Positions 1-9,330 of a DNA stretch of 64,000 bases are shown here, in pieces. The position numbers were made by a program, and so were the translations under genes. The stretch's first letter is position 1; each line of letters starts with the position of its first letter. The notes below the pieces were generated by a model. The model was given only the letters and a program-made list of their open reading frames with translations, was not told where the DNA came from and did not search any database. Origin of the DNA: Gemmatimonadota bacterium (GTDB lineage Bacteria; Gemmatimonadota; Gemmatimonadetes; Longimicrobiales; Gaopeijiaceae); contig JAPPGZ010000073.1 in assembly GCA_028874905.1 (NCBI GenBank), forward strand, positions 173,756 through 237,755, read 5' to 3'.

Positions 1-2170
1 CGAAGAAGGGATGGGGCTTCTCCCCGGCTGTAGCGGCCCTCTCTTCCTCGGCGCGGGCGTGAAGCAGCAGGCTCAGGAACTGGGTGGTCGCGTACTCGTT
101 GGTTAGGGGGTTGAGATAGCCGAGCAGACCGCGGTTGTCGACCCAGTCGGGACGGACGGGTATGACTTCGTAGTTTTTGGCTCTCTGCTCAACAACGTCT
201 GTGTCCGACAGCCCGATTTCGAGTTCGTCAGGTTCGTCCTCTTCGCCTGGGCATACTCGAAGCCAGAACTGATCTCCCTCCTTCAGATTCGCATGGAACC
301 ATTCTCGGAAGTCCCCCTTGAAGTACAGCATGGGGTGTCTCCCCTGTGCCAGAAAGGCACTAAGTCTGATACGGCCATTCGGGTACCGAACCCATATCCG
401 TGGCCCGTTCCCGGGATCTGCAGTTGTATCGATGGTGAGGTGATTGCTGATGGCGACAGGCAAACGTAGCCTTGAGAATCTGATGGTGTACGGCCTCACA
501 TCGATGCCAACGGCATCGTCCGGGGGTCGTGCTACGCTCCTCTTCAGCACGGGTCCTACGTGTTGTGCCACAGCCTTGGCGATCTTCGTCTTTCCGGTGC
601 CCGAGATGCCTGTCAGAATGGCGAAGCGCTTGGTTTGGAGGGCGAGGATGTAGTTGGCAACCTGGTCCCGTGAGAACAGCAGGTCGTTGTCTTCAAGAGA
701 CTGGGTAAGTGAGAACACAGGCCGTGGATTAGGTTGGGGTTTCGGTCTTGACTCGTCACCAAAGTGCCGCTCGAAAGCCGGGCTGAAGTAGAATGCTGCG
801 GTTGCCATCGGATCCCAGTGTTTCCGTCCATATTTGCGGGGCAACTCGGTCAGGGCTCGCTCGAGGGCCACGAAGCGCTCTCCCAGCGATGCATCGTCCG
901 CCATCGCAGGAACGAGGCCTACTAGTTCCAGCTTCGTAGCCTTGGCCGCCATGTGCAGGATTCCCGACCACTTCTCTGGATTCTGGAGGAAGAGTAGGGC
1001 GCTCGCAATCGGAAGAGATTCCGTGATGTAGTTTCGCACGTTGGCGCCCGTCTCCCACATGCGGTCAAGCCGTCCTGCCTCAGTGCCAGTGCCGTGAAGA
1101 AGGGCGATGAGTGCTTTCCTGAAGACTGGAAGATCCTCTTCGAAGTTGCGGTACGCGTGGGTGTCCCGGTTCTTCGGGAAGGCGAGATTCGGCGAGAATA
1201 GCCCAGGCGTTCTGCCACCGTGCGCGTCGAGTTCATTGAAAAACGCGAAGAAGTCATCCGGCAAAAGCGATTCGATGGCTGCCGCGGTGCCGAACAGTTG
1301 TTTGAAATGGCTCCGAGCCCGATCAAGGAGTTCTTGCCGCTCGATCAGGTTCCGGGCATCGGCCTCTTCCTCGAACTCCGTCAAGGCCCGTTCGATTCGG
1401 GGGTCGTACTCATGTCCCGCCTCGCGAGCACGCTTTTCCGCCGCGTTCCGCTCATTCGCTTCCTGTACCGCGACCCAGACGAAGCCCTGGACATCGATCA
1501 TGTGCCTGGGCTTATACTCCCCAAGAGCTTCACGGAGTTCCAAGTAGGCCGTGCGTACCCGGGCGTACTCCTCCCCCGAAGGCTCGACGCCGAGCTTGCC
1601 ACCCCACTGGCCGATTTCCAACAGCGTGCGGACTGTTCTGGGCTTGATTAGGACCTCTTCGTCCGGATAGAGGAAGAAGAGGAAGTAGGTGGGCATGGCC
1701 CATCGGTTGACATTGGGGTGCAAGCCCATGGATCTGATTCGATCGGAGTACCGATCTAGGCGCTGGGGGGTGTCGCCATCGCCGTACAGGAGATCAAGGA
1801 ACGCTTCACAGAATCTTCGATGGTCAAGATCGTCGTGGTTGAGTAATGCTAGATCCCCGCCGCGGAACCGGGTGGTAAGGAGATTGTTGTGTTTTGCGAT
1901 CTTCTCGAGCCGCCCGATCACTTCGCCATAGTTACCATTGTCGATCAAGCTCCGAAGGGCGTGCTCGGAGAGGAGTTCCCTAGCCTTCTCAACCGTCGCC
2001 AGCTTGTACTTGACCTCATCGCAACGTCCGCCGTCGAACCGTGGATCTCTGAAGCCGAGCCATCCCGGCAACCTTGATCGAACGAGCGCAAGAAGACGGG
2101 ACTTGCTGGGCACGTAGGTCTGGCGGCGAGCGAGTGCTTCACGGAGCGTAGTCGGGGTGTGGGACTCCAT
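1..2170 (-). CDS. McrB-like AAA restriction ATPase, 3' part cut by window edge
   Basis: Continuous minus-strand frame from ATG at 2170 to the left edge, over 720 residues with no stop. A Walker A motif (GISGTGKT) lies near residues 520-528, preceded by a long, largely helical N-terminal region; downstream is a stretch containing PDWVDNRGLLGYLNPL, typical of McrB-type AAA+ proteins. By family knowledge McrB is the nucleotide-hydrolysing, DNA-recognising subunit of modification-dependent McrBC restriction, and mcrC would be expected just downstream, outside the window to the left. The N-terminal region differs from any specificity domain I can name, so the target is unknown. No frameshift seen. 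Confidence 0.82.
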   Translation of the reverse strand, partial: MESHTPTTLREALARRQTYVPSKSRLLALVRSRLPGWLGFRDPRFDGGRCDEVKYKLATVEKARELLSEHALRSLIDNGNYGEVIGRLEKIAKHNNLLTTRFRGGDLALLNHDDLDHRRFCEAFLDLLYGDGDTPQRLDRYSDRIRSMGLHPNVNRWAMPTYFLFFLYPDEEVLIKPRTVRTLLEIGQWGGKLGVEPSGEEYARVRTAYLELREALGEYKPRHMIDVQGFVWVAVQEANERNAAEKRAREAGHEYDPRIERALTEFEEEADARNLIERQELLDRARSHFKQLFGTAAAIESLLPDDFFAFFNELDAHGGRTPGLFSPNLAFPKNRDTHAYRNFEEDLPVFRKALIALLHGTGTEAGRLDRMWETGANVRNYITESLPIASALLFLQNPEKWSGILHMAAKATKLELVGLVPAMADDASLGERFVALERALTELPRKYGRKHWDPMATAAFYFSPAFERHFGDESRPKPQPNPRPVFSLTQSLEDNDLLFSRDQVANYILALQTKRFAILTGISGTGKTKIAKAVAQHVGPVLKRSVARPPDDAVGIDVRPYTIRFSRLRLPVAISNHLTIDTTADPGNGPRIWVRYPNGRIRLSAFLAQGRHPMLYFKGDFREWFHANLKEGDQFWLRVCPGEEDEPDELEIGLSDTDVVEQRAKNYEVIPVRPDWVDNRGLLGYLNPLTNEYATTQFLSLLLHARAEEERAATAGEKPHPFF

Positions 2171-2449
2171 CTGGCTTTCTCTAGGTCTGGAGAAACGGGC
2201 TGCGGAGTGAATCAATCTGACTCGTCCCGCTGCGGCTGGCCACCCAGTTTCGGTCCAGTCGAAGCGCCCCGGCGGGCCCAACAACCGACGAGGCTGCTCG
2301 CCATAGCCTTCCCCGTGATTCACAGCCCTCGAGTCGGGTCACTTGATCGGATCGCCTGTCTTCGCTTGATTCCCATGCTGCAAGACACACAGGGATTCCG
2401 GCCAACACCGGGACGCCCACTGCACGCCATACAGGAAGGGGACGTGTCG

Positions 2450-2779
2450 ATGACCGATGCTACCACCAGTACTGTGAAGGCCCTGATCGACCTCAGCAAA
2501 CGAATTGCGGTCAATGGTGACGAACTAGACGAGGAAGAATTACTGGCCGAGAACATCGCACTCCGTGCCGTGCTCACTTTACTTGTAGGCATGGGTGGCT
2601 CGGAGGACACGGACCAGGTCCTTAGCGCACTGCGTGGCGAATTGCGCCTGCTTATCGAGGCGCGCCCACTTATCGAGCGTCTCGGGGATAGTGCCGAATT
2701 CGCCGACGCTATTGTCAGTTTGCTCAACGGAATCCTCACGATTCTCTCTGAGTCCGACGACGGCAGCTTGCCTTTCTGA
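2450..2779 (+). CDS. small acidic hypothetical protein
   Basis: 109 residues starting at ATG 2450, chosen over upstream in-frame starts because a purine-rich AGGAAGGGG lies 8 bases upstream and the protein becomes low-complexity before it. The sequence is acidic and predicted helical (EELLAENIALRAVLTLLVG, LSALRGELRLLIEARPLIERL), with no signal peptide or known motif. It is divergent from the McrB-like gene with about 280 bases between them, which hold both promoters. Function not recognised; association with the restriction gene is only positional. Confidence 0.5.
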   Translation: MTDATTSTVKALIDLSKRIAVNGDELDEEELLAENIALRAVLTLLVGMGGSEDTDQVLSALRGELRLLIEARPLIERLGDSAEFADAIVSLLNGILTILSESDDGSLPF

Positions 2780-2799
2780 GACCTTTCCGTCGGCACTGA

Positions 2800-2960
2800 C
2801 CACCGCGAACAGCCCAACGCCGCGTGACTCCGTCAACCTCCCCCCGTGCCGGTCCCTACTGGCTGCAACTCGGCGCGGCCACCCCGGCGGCAACTGCCAT
2901 CGCCGCCCTCTTTCCCCCCCACCCTCCCCACCGGCAATACCACCTATCCGCCGCCCATCG
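2800..2960. repeat. dispersed ~155-bp intergenic repeat, copy A
   Basis: This stretch aligns with 20915-21070. Both contain CGCGTGA, GTCAACCTCCCCCCGTGCCG, TCGGCGCGGCCACC, then a C-rich run and CCACCGGCAATACCACC in the same order and spacing. It lies just after the small acidic gene and at the 3' side of a decayed gene. No coding function is evident. Confidence 0.6.
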
Positions 2961-3520
2961 CATCGCATGCGCGTTCGGACGCTCCCCGCCTTCGAATGGA
3001 ACCGCACCCCCGATCTGCTCGAACTCCTCGTAGCCCAGGTCGACGGCCGCCGGATAGAACGTGATCCGGATTCCCCGGGTTCGCCGATCGTTACGCAGTG
3101 CGACCCGCGGACACGCACGCCATCGGGCAGGGTGGTCGTCCGCTGCAGGTAGGTGATGCCGGCTTTCGTGTAGTACGTCCGGACACTGTAGTGCAGCGAT
3201 TCTCGGGCATCCTGCCGGATCGCCGCGACTCCGCGCTCGGTGGCCTTCCGATTCAGGTCGCGTGCGCCTGGCGGACCGGCGGACGACGTACGGGTATCGT
3301 CCGCGGCCCGTACCTGCCTGGCCAACAGCATCTCCTGGTCGTGAACTTGGCTATGGAAGGTAACCAGCCGGATGTCGATGGCCCTGTCCGCCAGCTGGGA
3401 CACCATTCGGTGGGCGCTCGCATCGAGCCCGAGACCGACCAGGACCATCCTGGCGGGCCTGGGGGACTCTCCCCTCTGGCTTCCGTCGGCTAACCAGCGT
3501 GAGCCCGCTCATCCGGGCTG
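2961..3520 (-). pseudogene. decayed conserved gene (possible nuclease-type protein), frameshifted and truncated
   Basis: Minus-strand reading gives a natural protein stretch from about 3500 (WLADGSQRGESPRPARMVLVG) through LADRAIDIRLVTFHS and SLHYSVRTYYTKAGITYLQ to TIGEPGE. The frame then has to shift near 3070 to continue as RITFYPAAVDLGYEEFEQIGG. No start codon is visible at the 5' side, and after about 2965 the sequence becomes the dispersed repeat. The first block resembles the strand-helix-strand end piece seen in some PD-(D/E)XK-linked proteins, but that is weak. A remnant, not an active gene. Confidence 0.5.
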
Positions 3521-3605
3521 CACGTATTCGGTCCGCTGATCACTTAGTGATTCGACTGCCCTAAGCTGCTGCGGTCCTCAGTCACCAGGAGGATCGCTCT
3601 TCCCA

Positions 3606-3634
3606 TTGACGGATTGTACGATGTATGGTACACT
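3606..3634 (+). promoter_or_regulatory. sigma70-type promoter of the toxin-antitoxin remnant
   Basis: TTGACG at 3606-3611, a 17-base spacer and TACACT at 3629-3634. The transcription start would fall near 3641, so an ATG at 3614 is excluded as toxin start. The spacer and flank carry GTAC direct and inverted half-sites, a plausible antitoxin operator. Confidence 0.6.
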
Positions 3635-3655
3635 GTACTTTGTGAGATACGCTTG

Positions 3656-3820
3656 GTGGTACTTAAGAGACTGCCGGCGGCATTCTACCAAAGCCCCAGC
3701 GGCAATGAGCCAGTGCGGGACTGGCTCCTCGCCCTGGACCCCAAGAGCAGGCGCATTGTCGGACGGGACATCGCCACCGCGGAGCTGGCAAGGCAACGAG
3801 CAAGGGAGATCACATCATGA
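3656..3820 (+). pseudogene. HigB/RelE-type toxin with internal in-frame deletion
   Basis: From GTG 3656 the product begins VVLKRLPAAFYQSPSG and continues NEPVRDWLLALDPKSRRIVGRDIAT, the standard N-terminus of phage-derived Gp49-like/HigB toxins. It then jumps to ELARQRAREITS, which resembles the normal C-terminal tail (xLAxxRxxEI). The roughly 50-residue core between, which holds the beta-sheet and catalytic basic residues in this family, is missing without a frame change. Its stop overlaps the antitoxin ATG by 4 bases, so translational coupling is preserved. The remnant is expected to be non-toxic. Confidence 0.72.
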
Positions 3821-4107
3821 CCCAGACGAAGGGACGGATCGGCTCCTCCTTCGAGGACTACCTGGCCGAGCAGGGAACCCTCGAGGAGACCACTGCCAGT
3901 GCGGTAAAGCGCGTTCTGGCCTGGCAGTTGGAGCAGGCGATGGAAAGGCAGCAGATCACCAAGAGTGCCATGGCTCGAGCGATGCGCACGAGCCGAAGCC
4001 AATTGGACAGGATTCTCGACCCGGACAACGACCACATTCGCCTCGACACTCTTACCGCTGCTGCGAACGTTCTCGGCCTGAACCTGAGGATCGAGTTGAT
4101 CGGGTAG
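3817..4107 (+). CDS. higA: HigA-type XRE antitoxin
   Basis: 96 residues. The C-terminal half contains a Cro/C1-type helix-turn-helix (ITKSAMARAMRTSRSQLDRILD) followed by DTLTAAANVLGLNLRIEL, as in antitoxins and autoregulators of higBA-type loci. AGGGAG lies 8 bases upstream of the ATG, inside the end of the toxin remnant. The antitoxin is intact while its partner is deleted, so it may persist as an autorepressor or as an anti-addiction gene against other HigB toxins. The symbol is by family only. Confidence 0.72.
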   Translation: MTQTKGRIGSSFEDYLAEQGTLEETTASAVKRVLAWQLEQAMERQQITKSAMARAMRTSRSQLDRILDPDNDHIRLDTLTAAANVLGLNLRIELIG

Positions 4108-4140
4108 CGTCAGCCGACGCGTTGGTAGCCAGCGCTCTTT

Positions 4141-4166
4141 GGCCGGTCACTTCCGGGTGATCGGCC
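4141..4166. terminator. hairpin between convergent genes
   Basis: GGCCGGTCAC, a 6-base loop TTCCGG, then GTGATCGGCC form a 10-bp stem with one wobble pair between the antitoxin gene and the convergent membrane gene. A short T run precedes it on the plus strand side, so it suits the minus transcript better. Confidence 0.45.
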
Positions 4167-4183
4167 TGCCGGTCCCCGCCGGT

Positions 4184-4825
4184 TCAGTCCGCGCGTCGGG
4201 GCGCGAGTCCGGCGGCAATCGCCGCTCCGCTCCTGGCCGTGAACACTCCCAGTGTCAAACCCGCGACTCCCAGGAAGGCGGCGAAGCCGACCGGGCTCTG
4301 GAGTCCCCCCACGAGTTCCGCGGCCAGGCTGCCGGCGGGCAGTCCGGCACCGAATCCGGCGACGCAAAGGACGATCCACCGCCGGGCCATCGGCGCCGCG
4401 GGGCGGAGCGCCAGCCACTGCGCTGTACCCAGCCCCAGGCCGGCGAACGCCCCGACGAACGACAACCCGCCGAGTCGGCCGAGCATGTCGAGCGCCAGCA
4501 GGCGCATCGGCTCGCCGGTCAACGCCTGGCCGAGCATCTCGACCAACACGATGCCGACGGTCATGCCGACACCGAGGCCGAGACCCGAGGTCCCGACCCA
4601 TGACGTGAACCGCGGGCTCCTTCCCAGGGCCAGCCACTGGGCGCCGCCGAACATCGAACCGGCCAACGCCAGGGTGACGGGCGTCACCAGCATCATGCCC
4701 ACGACCGCCTCGACCGGTGCTGCCAGGCCCAGGCCGACGGCCAGCCCGCTCGCCAGGCCGAGCCCGCAGAGAACGGTCCAGCGCAATACGAACCCGCTCG
4801 CGGCACCCCTGATATCTTCGAACAT
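4184..4825 (-). CDS. multi-spanning membrane protein with two similar halves
   Basis: 213 residues from ATG 4825, preceded by GGGAGGTGTGCG, a strong ribosome binding site that decides this start over a longer frame. The protein is almost wholly hydrophobic, with about six membrane segments rich in Gly/Ala/Leu. The motif GGAQWLALG near residue 60 recurs as GTAQWLALR near residue 140, so the two halves look duplicated. No transporter signature is recognised. It is transcribed alone. Confidence 0.65.
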   Translation of the reverse strand: MFEDIRGAASGFVLRWTVLCGLGLASGLAVGLGLAAPVEAVVGMMLVTPVTLALAGSMFGGAQWLALGRSPRFTSWVGTSGLGLGVGMTVGIVLVEMLGQALTGEPMRLLALDMLGRLGGLSFVGAFAGLGLGTAQWLALRPAAPMARRWIVLCVAGFGAGLPAGSLAAELVGGLQSPVGFAAFLGVAGLTLGVFTARSGAAIAAGLAPRRAD

Positions 4826-5094
4826 CGCACACCTCCCACTCGGCCACCGTCGGCTGGGTCGACGTTCCGGCCCGTTACTGGTCTCGTCGGTTGTCCTACG
4901 GGCGGGAACGGTAACCGGTGCCAACCGGCACCTCCAGTCCACAGCCAGGGTCGTGTATCGGTTGGATCTGGGGCGCTGAGATTGACGGGCACCCTCCCTT
5001 TGTAGCATCATGCCACTTACTTGCTCCCCGCCCGACACGCCGAAAGGCCTCGGGTGGGGTTATTTCTTTCCCGATCTTGCCTGGCTGACGGCGA

Positions 5095-5205
5095 TCAAGG
5101 GAGACTCATCGGGGCGGCGACCCGGATGTCAATGACCGGCTGCCGAGCGATCTGGTGGTCGATTTCCGCAGCTGCCGTCTCTCGCAGCAGCTCCGTCCGG
5201 CTCAT
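5095..5205 (-). pseudogene. truncated start of an ISNCY-type transposase gene
   Basis: ATG at 5205 follows GAGGAGGTTGC and opens with MSRTELLRET, the typical first residues of ISNCY-family transposases. After residue 10 the expected helix-turn-helix region is absent and the frame runs through unrelated sequence (IDHQIARQPVIDIRVAAPM) to a stop at 5095. It is joined to the IS-end sequence at 5206-5285, so this is the left edge of a deleted element. Confidence 0.5.
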
Positions 5206-5285
5206 GCAACCTCCTCGGTGTGGGTTCAGAACCGGACAGATATTGTGCTATGAAACCGGACATTTCACGTGCTCCAACACTTGCA
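5206..5285 (-). mobile_element. solo IS end with iterated CCGGACA motifs
   Basis: Two copies of AACCGGACA with about 24-base spacing (near 5230 and 5253), followed by TTTCACGTGCTCC, immediately upstream of a transposase start and its ribosome binding site. The same TTCACGTGCTCC block occurs at 38572 beside AGCGGACA repeats. No matching right end or transposase body is visible nearby. Confidence 0.5.
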
Positions 5286-5453
5286 CGGAAAGGGGTTGAT
5301 GGACAACCACATACGCGTTAGCATGCGGACATTCATGGGTCGCGCCGCTCGACGGGTGGTGCGACAAGTTTTTGCCCACTTCCTTCCAAGGAGCCCAAGA
5401 CAAATGTCATTCCTCACCCGTTCGTTCCGTGGTTAACTGGCGGTCCTGATCCG

Positions 5454-6605
5454 GTGTTTCGCAGTTTTTGGGTGGTCGCGGCGCTCGCAGCACTCGCCGC
5501 GACCGCCTGCCGGAACGAACCGGGCCACGTCGCGACACCCGAGCCGCTCTCGCTGTTTCCGGCGGCGGCGTCCCCCGCACCATTGAGCGTCAGCAAGAGC
5601 ATTGCCCTCGGCGACGAAGAGACGGCCTGCGTAGTCGACTCGTTTGAGTTTCGCGTGGTTTGTGTCAGGCCTGAAGGCGAAGAGGTCGTCGTGTTCGGGC
5701 GGGAGGGCGATGGCCCAGGGGAGTTCCGTCGTCTCAGTTTGGTGGCCCGTGTTTCGCATGGCCGTTTGGGTGTCGTGGACGCTACGCTAAACCGGTTGAC
5801 GATCTTCGACGCTACGGGCGACCGCGTATCGGAGGTTGCCTTTCCTACGATGTACTACCCCGACGGAATTCGACAGGCCACCCTATTCGGGTCCGAGGTC
5901 GATCTCGCTGCGTATTCCCTGGGAGATTCGATCTTGACGCGGATCTACTCGGAGTTGGACATCAATTCGGGGGAGATCACATGGACGCGCGGTGACATGA
6001 ACGGGATCGCCGATACCGAGTGCGGCGGGTTGGACAAGGGCGTACCTCGACCGGGGGGCGGATACGTGTTCTGGGCATGTCGCCGCGAGTTGGTCTTTCT
6101 TGACGACCGCGACGCCGACGCCGCGACCTTAGTCACGTCTCCAGCCTACCGGGAGGAACCCCCGAGCGAGCGTGATGTGGAGGCTTTTTCGGAAGGCCTG
6201 ACAAGGCTTGGAGGCAGGATGGCCATGCCGCGGTCGGCGACCGAGCCGTACGTCGAGACATTCCGAGAAGAACCCAAGAGGTGGTTCAACGTACCGGGTG
6301 CCCTACGGTTTGATTCGCAGGACCGGTTGTGGGTGGCGATCACGGTCGACCGCGACACCTTCTCCTACTTCGAGATCTGGATCGGGAACGAGTACGCCGG
6401 CTCCGTTAGGGTGCGCGACCGCGCAATGGGCTTCGACCTCTTCCAGAACACTCTGGCGGTATTGGTCGAACGGCAACCTGGACCCGAAGGAATAGCCGCT
6501 CGCGGTATCGATTGGTACGATATCAGTGACTTGGATTGCCGACCGTCGGGGACCGAACGGGGTTGCAGCCAACGCCCACGCAGCGAGGGTACAGCGGCAC
6601 CGTAG
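5454..6605 (+). CDS. 6-bladed beta-propeller lipoprotein
   Basis: 383 residues from GTG 5454. An N-terminal hydrophobic segment ends LAALAATAC, a plausible though imperfect lipobox with Cys19. The body carries the signature of this paralogous group: FGREGDGPGEFRRL, then GRLGVVDATLNRLTIFD, and a later blade with FDSQDRLWVAI. These proteins are secreted or lipid-anchored propellers of the TolB/NHL-like superfamily; their ligands are unknown. Its C-terminal part diverges from the paralogs at 10.7, 37.2, 39.1 and 60.1 kb. It appears to be transcribed alone. Confidence 0.7.
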   Translation: MFRSFWVVAALAALAATACRNEPGHVATPEPLSLFPAAASPAPLSVSKSIALGDEETACVVDSFEFRVVCVRPEGEEVVVFGREGDGPGEFRRLSLVARVSHGRLGVVDATLNRLTIFDATGDRVSEVAFPTMYYPDGIRQATLFGSEVDLAAYSLGDSILTRIYSELDINSGEITWTRGDMNGIADTECGGLDKGVPRPGGGYVFWACRRELVFLDDRDADAATLVTSPAYREEPPSERDVEAFSEGLTRLGGRMAMPRSATEPYVETFREEPKRWFNVPGALRFDSQDRLWVAITVDRDTFSYFEIWIGNEYAGSVRVRDRAMGFDLFQNTLAVLVERQPGPEGIAARGIDWYDISDLDCRPSGTERGCSQRPRSEGTAAP

Positions 6606-6957
6606 TCGCACTTGACCCCTGCGCTGAACGTGCGGCTCGGGCACCCCGAAGCCCTGCACCCTACTGTGCCCCGTATCTGTCCAGACCGCCGATCGCCACG
6701 GAATGGCCGAAACCGCCTTCTCGGCGATCCGGAGTTGGCTGTTGACGTAGTGGTCGGTGATCTTGCCGCCGCCGTCGGCACACATCGTGCTTGACGGCAG
6801 GCCACGCGCGGGCCACCGCAAATGCCGCATGCAGGTGTCTCGGGTTCTCGTCCAGCAACCACTTCAAGCCGGTCGGGATCGAAGTCGTGAATCGGTGCTG
6901 CCGCTGACCGGCACGCGGGCCAGCGGGGCGCCAGGAATCCATGACTCCGGAGCACAA
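6606..6957. other. gap with possible decayed coding sequence
   Basis: No intact gene. Minus-strand frames contain natural-looking pieces (IPTGLKWLLDENPRHLHAAFA and, in another frame, KITDHYVNSQLRIAEKAV) separated by a frame change near 6785. I cannot assign them to a family. The last 60 bases must hold the promoter or leader of the next plus-strand gene. Confidence 0.35.
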
Positions 6958-9330
6958 ATGGACCTGCAAGGCATTCTACAGCGCCGTCGCGCGACCAAGA
7001 CCGGATCCGGGGACGGTCCGCCGTACCTCTGGGCGGGGGTGGCCGCGCTCGCGATCGGGATCCTCTACGCCGTCACGCTCTCGCCGAGTACGGCCTTCTG
7101 GGACGCCAGCGAGTACATCGCGACCGCCCACATCCTGGGCATCCCCCATCCCCCCGGGAATCCGCTCTTCGTGGTCATGGCCCGAACCTGGGAGATCCTT
7201 CTGTCCCCGTTCGGGCTCTCCAGCGCGGTCCGCATCAACCTCTTCTCGGTGCTGATGAGCTCACTGGCGCACGGGATGTGGTTCCTGGTGGTCCATCACA
7301 TCCTCGGGCACTTCTCCACCGACCGGCGCTTCCGCCTCATCGGCGCGGCCGCTGCCGTCCTGGTCAGCGCCACCGCCTTCACGGTCTGGAACCAGTCGAA
7401 CGTCAACGAGAAGGTCTACACCGTCTCCCTCTTCACCATTGCGCTCCTCTCCTGGCTGGCATTCCGCTGGCGGGAGCGTCTCGGGCGCGGCAAGGAAGGC
7501 AACCTCCTCATCCTGATGGCGTTCATCCTGGCGCTGTCGGTCGGCAACCACCTGATGGCCTTCCTGGCGGCGCCGGCGCTGGCGGTCTTCATCTTCTTGG
7601 TGCGCCCTTCCACGCTGCTGAACTACCGCATCTACCTGTTCGGCATTCCCGCGGTCGTGCTCGGGCTCAGCATTCACCTCTTCCTGCCGGTCCGTTCCGA
7701 GCTGGGGCCCGTGATCAACCAGGCCGAGCCGAACTGCGAGAACGTCGGGGAGGCGCTCGCCAGCGCCGTTACCTATGGGAATGCCGGGTGCGAGGAACTC
7801 TCGGCGGCGCTCAAGCGCGAGCAGTATCCCGCACGGTACCTCACTGTTCGGCAGGCATCCATGCTGGAACAGTACACGAACTGGATGCAGTACTTCGACT
7901 GGCAGTGGTCCCGGGGCCTCTCTTCGGACGACGTCCTCTTCGGACGGCTCCGGGCACCCTTCACGGTGCTCTTCATCGCCCTGGGCATCTTCGGCCTGGT
8001 GGAATACTACCGGCGGGACCGTGCGGGTTGGGCCTACATGGCGACGCTCTTCGCCGTGCTCTCGGTGGCCCTCGTCTTCTACATGAACTTCAAGCCCGGC
8101 TACTCCATGCCGTTGCCCGAAGGCGACGCCCTGCAACGCGCCATGCAGGAGGCCGGCGCGCGAACGCCCCGGGACCTCACCGAGGCCCGCGAGCGGGACT
8201 ACTTCTTCACGATCGGCTTCTCCGTGTGGGGGCTCCTGGCCGGGATCGGGACTGCAGGCCTGTGGTACCGGGTTCGGCGAAGGTCCGGGCGGTCGCTGCT
8301 GTTCTGCGCCCCCGTGCTGGGGCTGGCCTTCATCCCCCTGGTCCTCAACTTCAACTGGGCCAGCAGGGCCGGGGATCACTCGGCGCGCGACTGGGCCTAC
8401 AACCTGCTGATGAGCGTGGAGCCGTACGGCCTGATCTTCACCAACGGCGACAACGACACCTTCCCGCTCTGGTACCTGCAGGAGGTGGAGGGAATCCGGC
8501 GGGACGTGACCGTGGCGGTGACCTCGTACTTCAACATCCCCTGGTACGTCACGCAGCTCCGGGACCTTACCCAGCCCTGCGAGCCTGGCGAGGACCCCGA
8601 CGCAGACCCGACCCGCATCGTTTGCCAGCGTCCCTATACCGCCGAGAACACCGATAGCATGTACACGCGCGATCCGGCGAAGGCGGAGGCGCTCGGCAAG
8701 ATCCCAATCCTCCTGCGCGAGCCAATCCGGGTGCCGACCCGCTCGATCCTCGACGAGTCGCGGTTCACCGACGAGGCCATCGAACAGACGGCTGTGCAAT
8801 TCGTGCCGATCGACAGCGTTCAGGCCGTCCCGCTGGGTCCGATCTCGGGGGTCATCACAGGGCAGCGAGGACTCGCTCCCTGGCAGGTATTCGGGCTTTG
8901 GGCGATCCGGAACTCGATTGGTGACAGGCCCATCTACTTCGCGTCAAGCGGCGCCGCGCCGTACGAGCTCGGCGTGCGTCCATACGTGATTCGACAAGGC
9001 CTGGCATTCCGGTTGTGGCCGGGTGATCCTGCCGAGCTGGCCGACTCCGGGGTCATGGCGAACCGGGCCGTCGATCCGCGTTCGATACAGGTGGGGCCCT
9101 GGGTGGATGTGGAGCGCACGCGGACCCTGGCCCACGACGTGTTCGTACACCGGAGCGGTCTGCCGGATTGGCCGGTGTGGAAGGACAGATCGACGATCGG
9201 CATCCCGAACTACTACTCCTGGGTGTACCTGGCGCTGCTCAAGCATGCGGAGCAGGCCGGCGACCGGGAGGCGATCGCCGAGTACCGTGCGCGCGCCGAT
9301 GCGTGGGCCCGGCTGGGGGGTGACCTCTAG
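6958..9330 (+). CDS. DUF2723 family membrane protein (glycosyltransferase-C-like)
   Basis: 790 residues from ATG 6958, chosen because the preceding in-frame sequence is not protein-like and CCGGAG lies upstream. The N-terminal two thirds hold about eleven membrane segments; early motifs TAFWDASEYIATAHILGIPHPPG and later a soluble domain with NGDNDTFPLWYLQEVEGI are hallmark DUF2723 blocks. The family resembles protein O-mannosyltransferases, with an acidic residue in the first loop (WDASEY) as the likely catalytic site. Probable role: transfer of a sugar to envelope proteins or glycans. It stands alone. Confidence 0.85.
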   Translation: MDLQGILQRRRATKTGSGDGPPYLWAGVAALAIGILYAVTLSPSTAFWDASEYIATAHILGIPHPPGNPLFVVMARTWEILLSPFGLSSAVRINLFSVLMSSLAHGMWFLVVHHILGHFSTDRRFRLIGAAAAVLVSATAFTVWNQSNVNEKVYTVSLFTIALLSWLAFRWRERLGRGKEGNLLILMAFILALSVGNHLMAFLAAPALAVFIFLVRPSTLLNYRIYLFGIPAVVLGLSIHLFLPVRSELGPVINQAEPNCENVGEALASAVTYGNAGCEELSAALKREQYPARYLTVRQASMLEQYTNWMQYFDWQWSRGLSSDDVLFGRLRAPFTVLFIALGIFGLVEYYRRDRAGWAYMATLFAVLSVALVFYMNFKPGYSMPLPEGDALQRAMQEAGARTPRDLTEARERDYFFTIGFSVWGLLAGIGTAGLWYRVRRRSGRSLLFCAPVLGLAFIPLVLNFNWASRAGDHSARDWAYNLLMSVEPYGLIFTNGDNDTFPLWYLQEVEGIRRDVTVAVTSYFNIPWYVTQLRDLTQPCEPGEDPDADPTRIVCQRPYTAENTDSMYTRDPAKAEALGKIPILLREPIRVPTRSILDESRFTDEAIEQTAVQFVPIDSVQAVPLGPISGVITGQRGLAPWQVFGLWAIRNSIGDRPIYFASSGAAPYELGVRPYVIRQGLAFRLWPGDPAELADSGVMANRAVDPRSIQVGPWVDVERTRTLAHDVFVHRSGLPDWPVWKDRSTIGIPNYYSWVYLALLKHAEQAGDREAIAEYRARADAWARLGGDL

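Noticed and set aside
2579..3448. Single 289-residue minus-strand protein
   Set aside because: Only its first 130 residues look natural; the frame then leaves the conserved sequence and runs into a dispersed repeat. Reported as a pseudogene instead.
7261..8799. 512-codon minus-strand open frame
   Set aside because: Antisense to the DUF2723 gene, low-complexity; not a gene.
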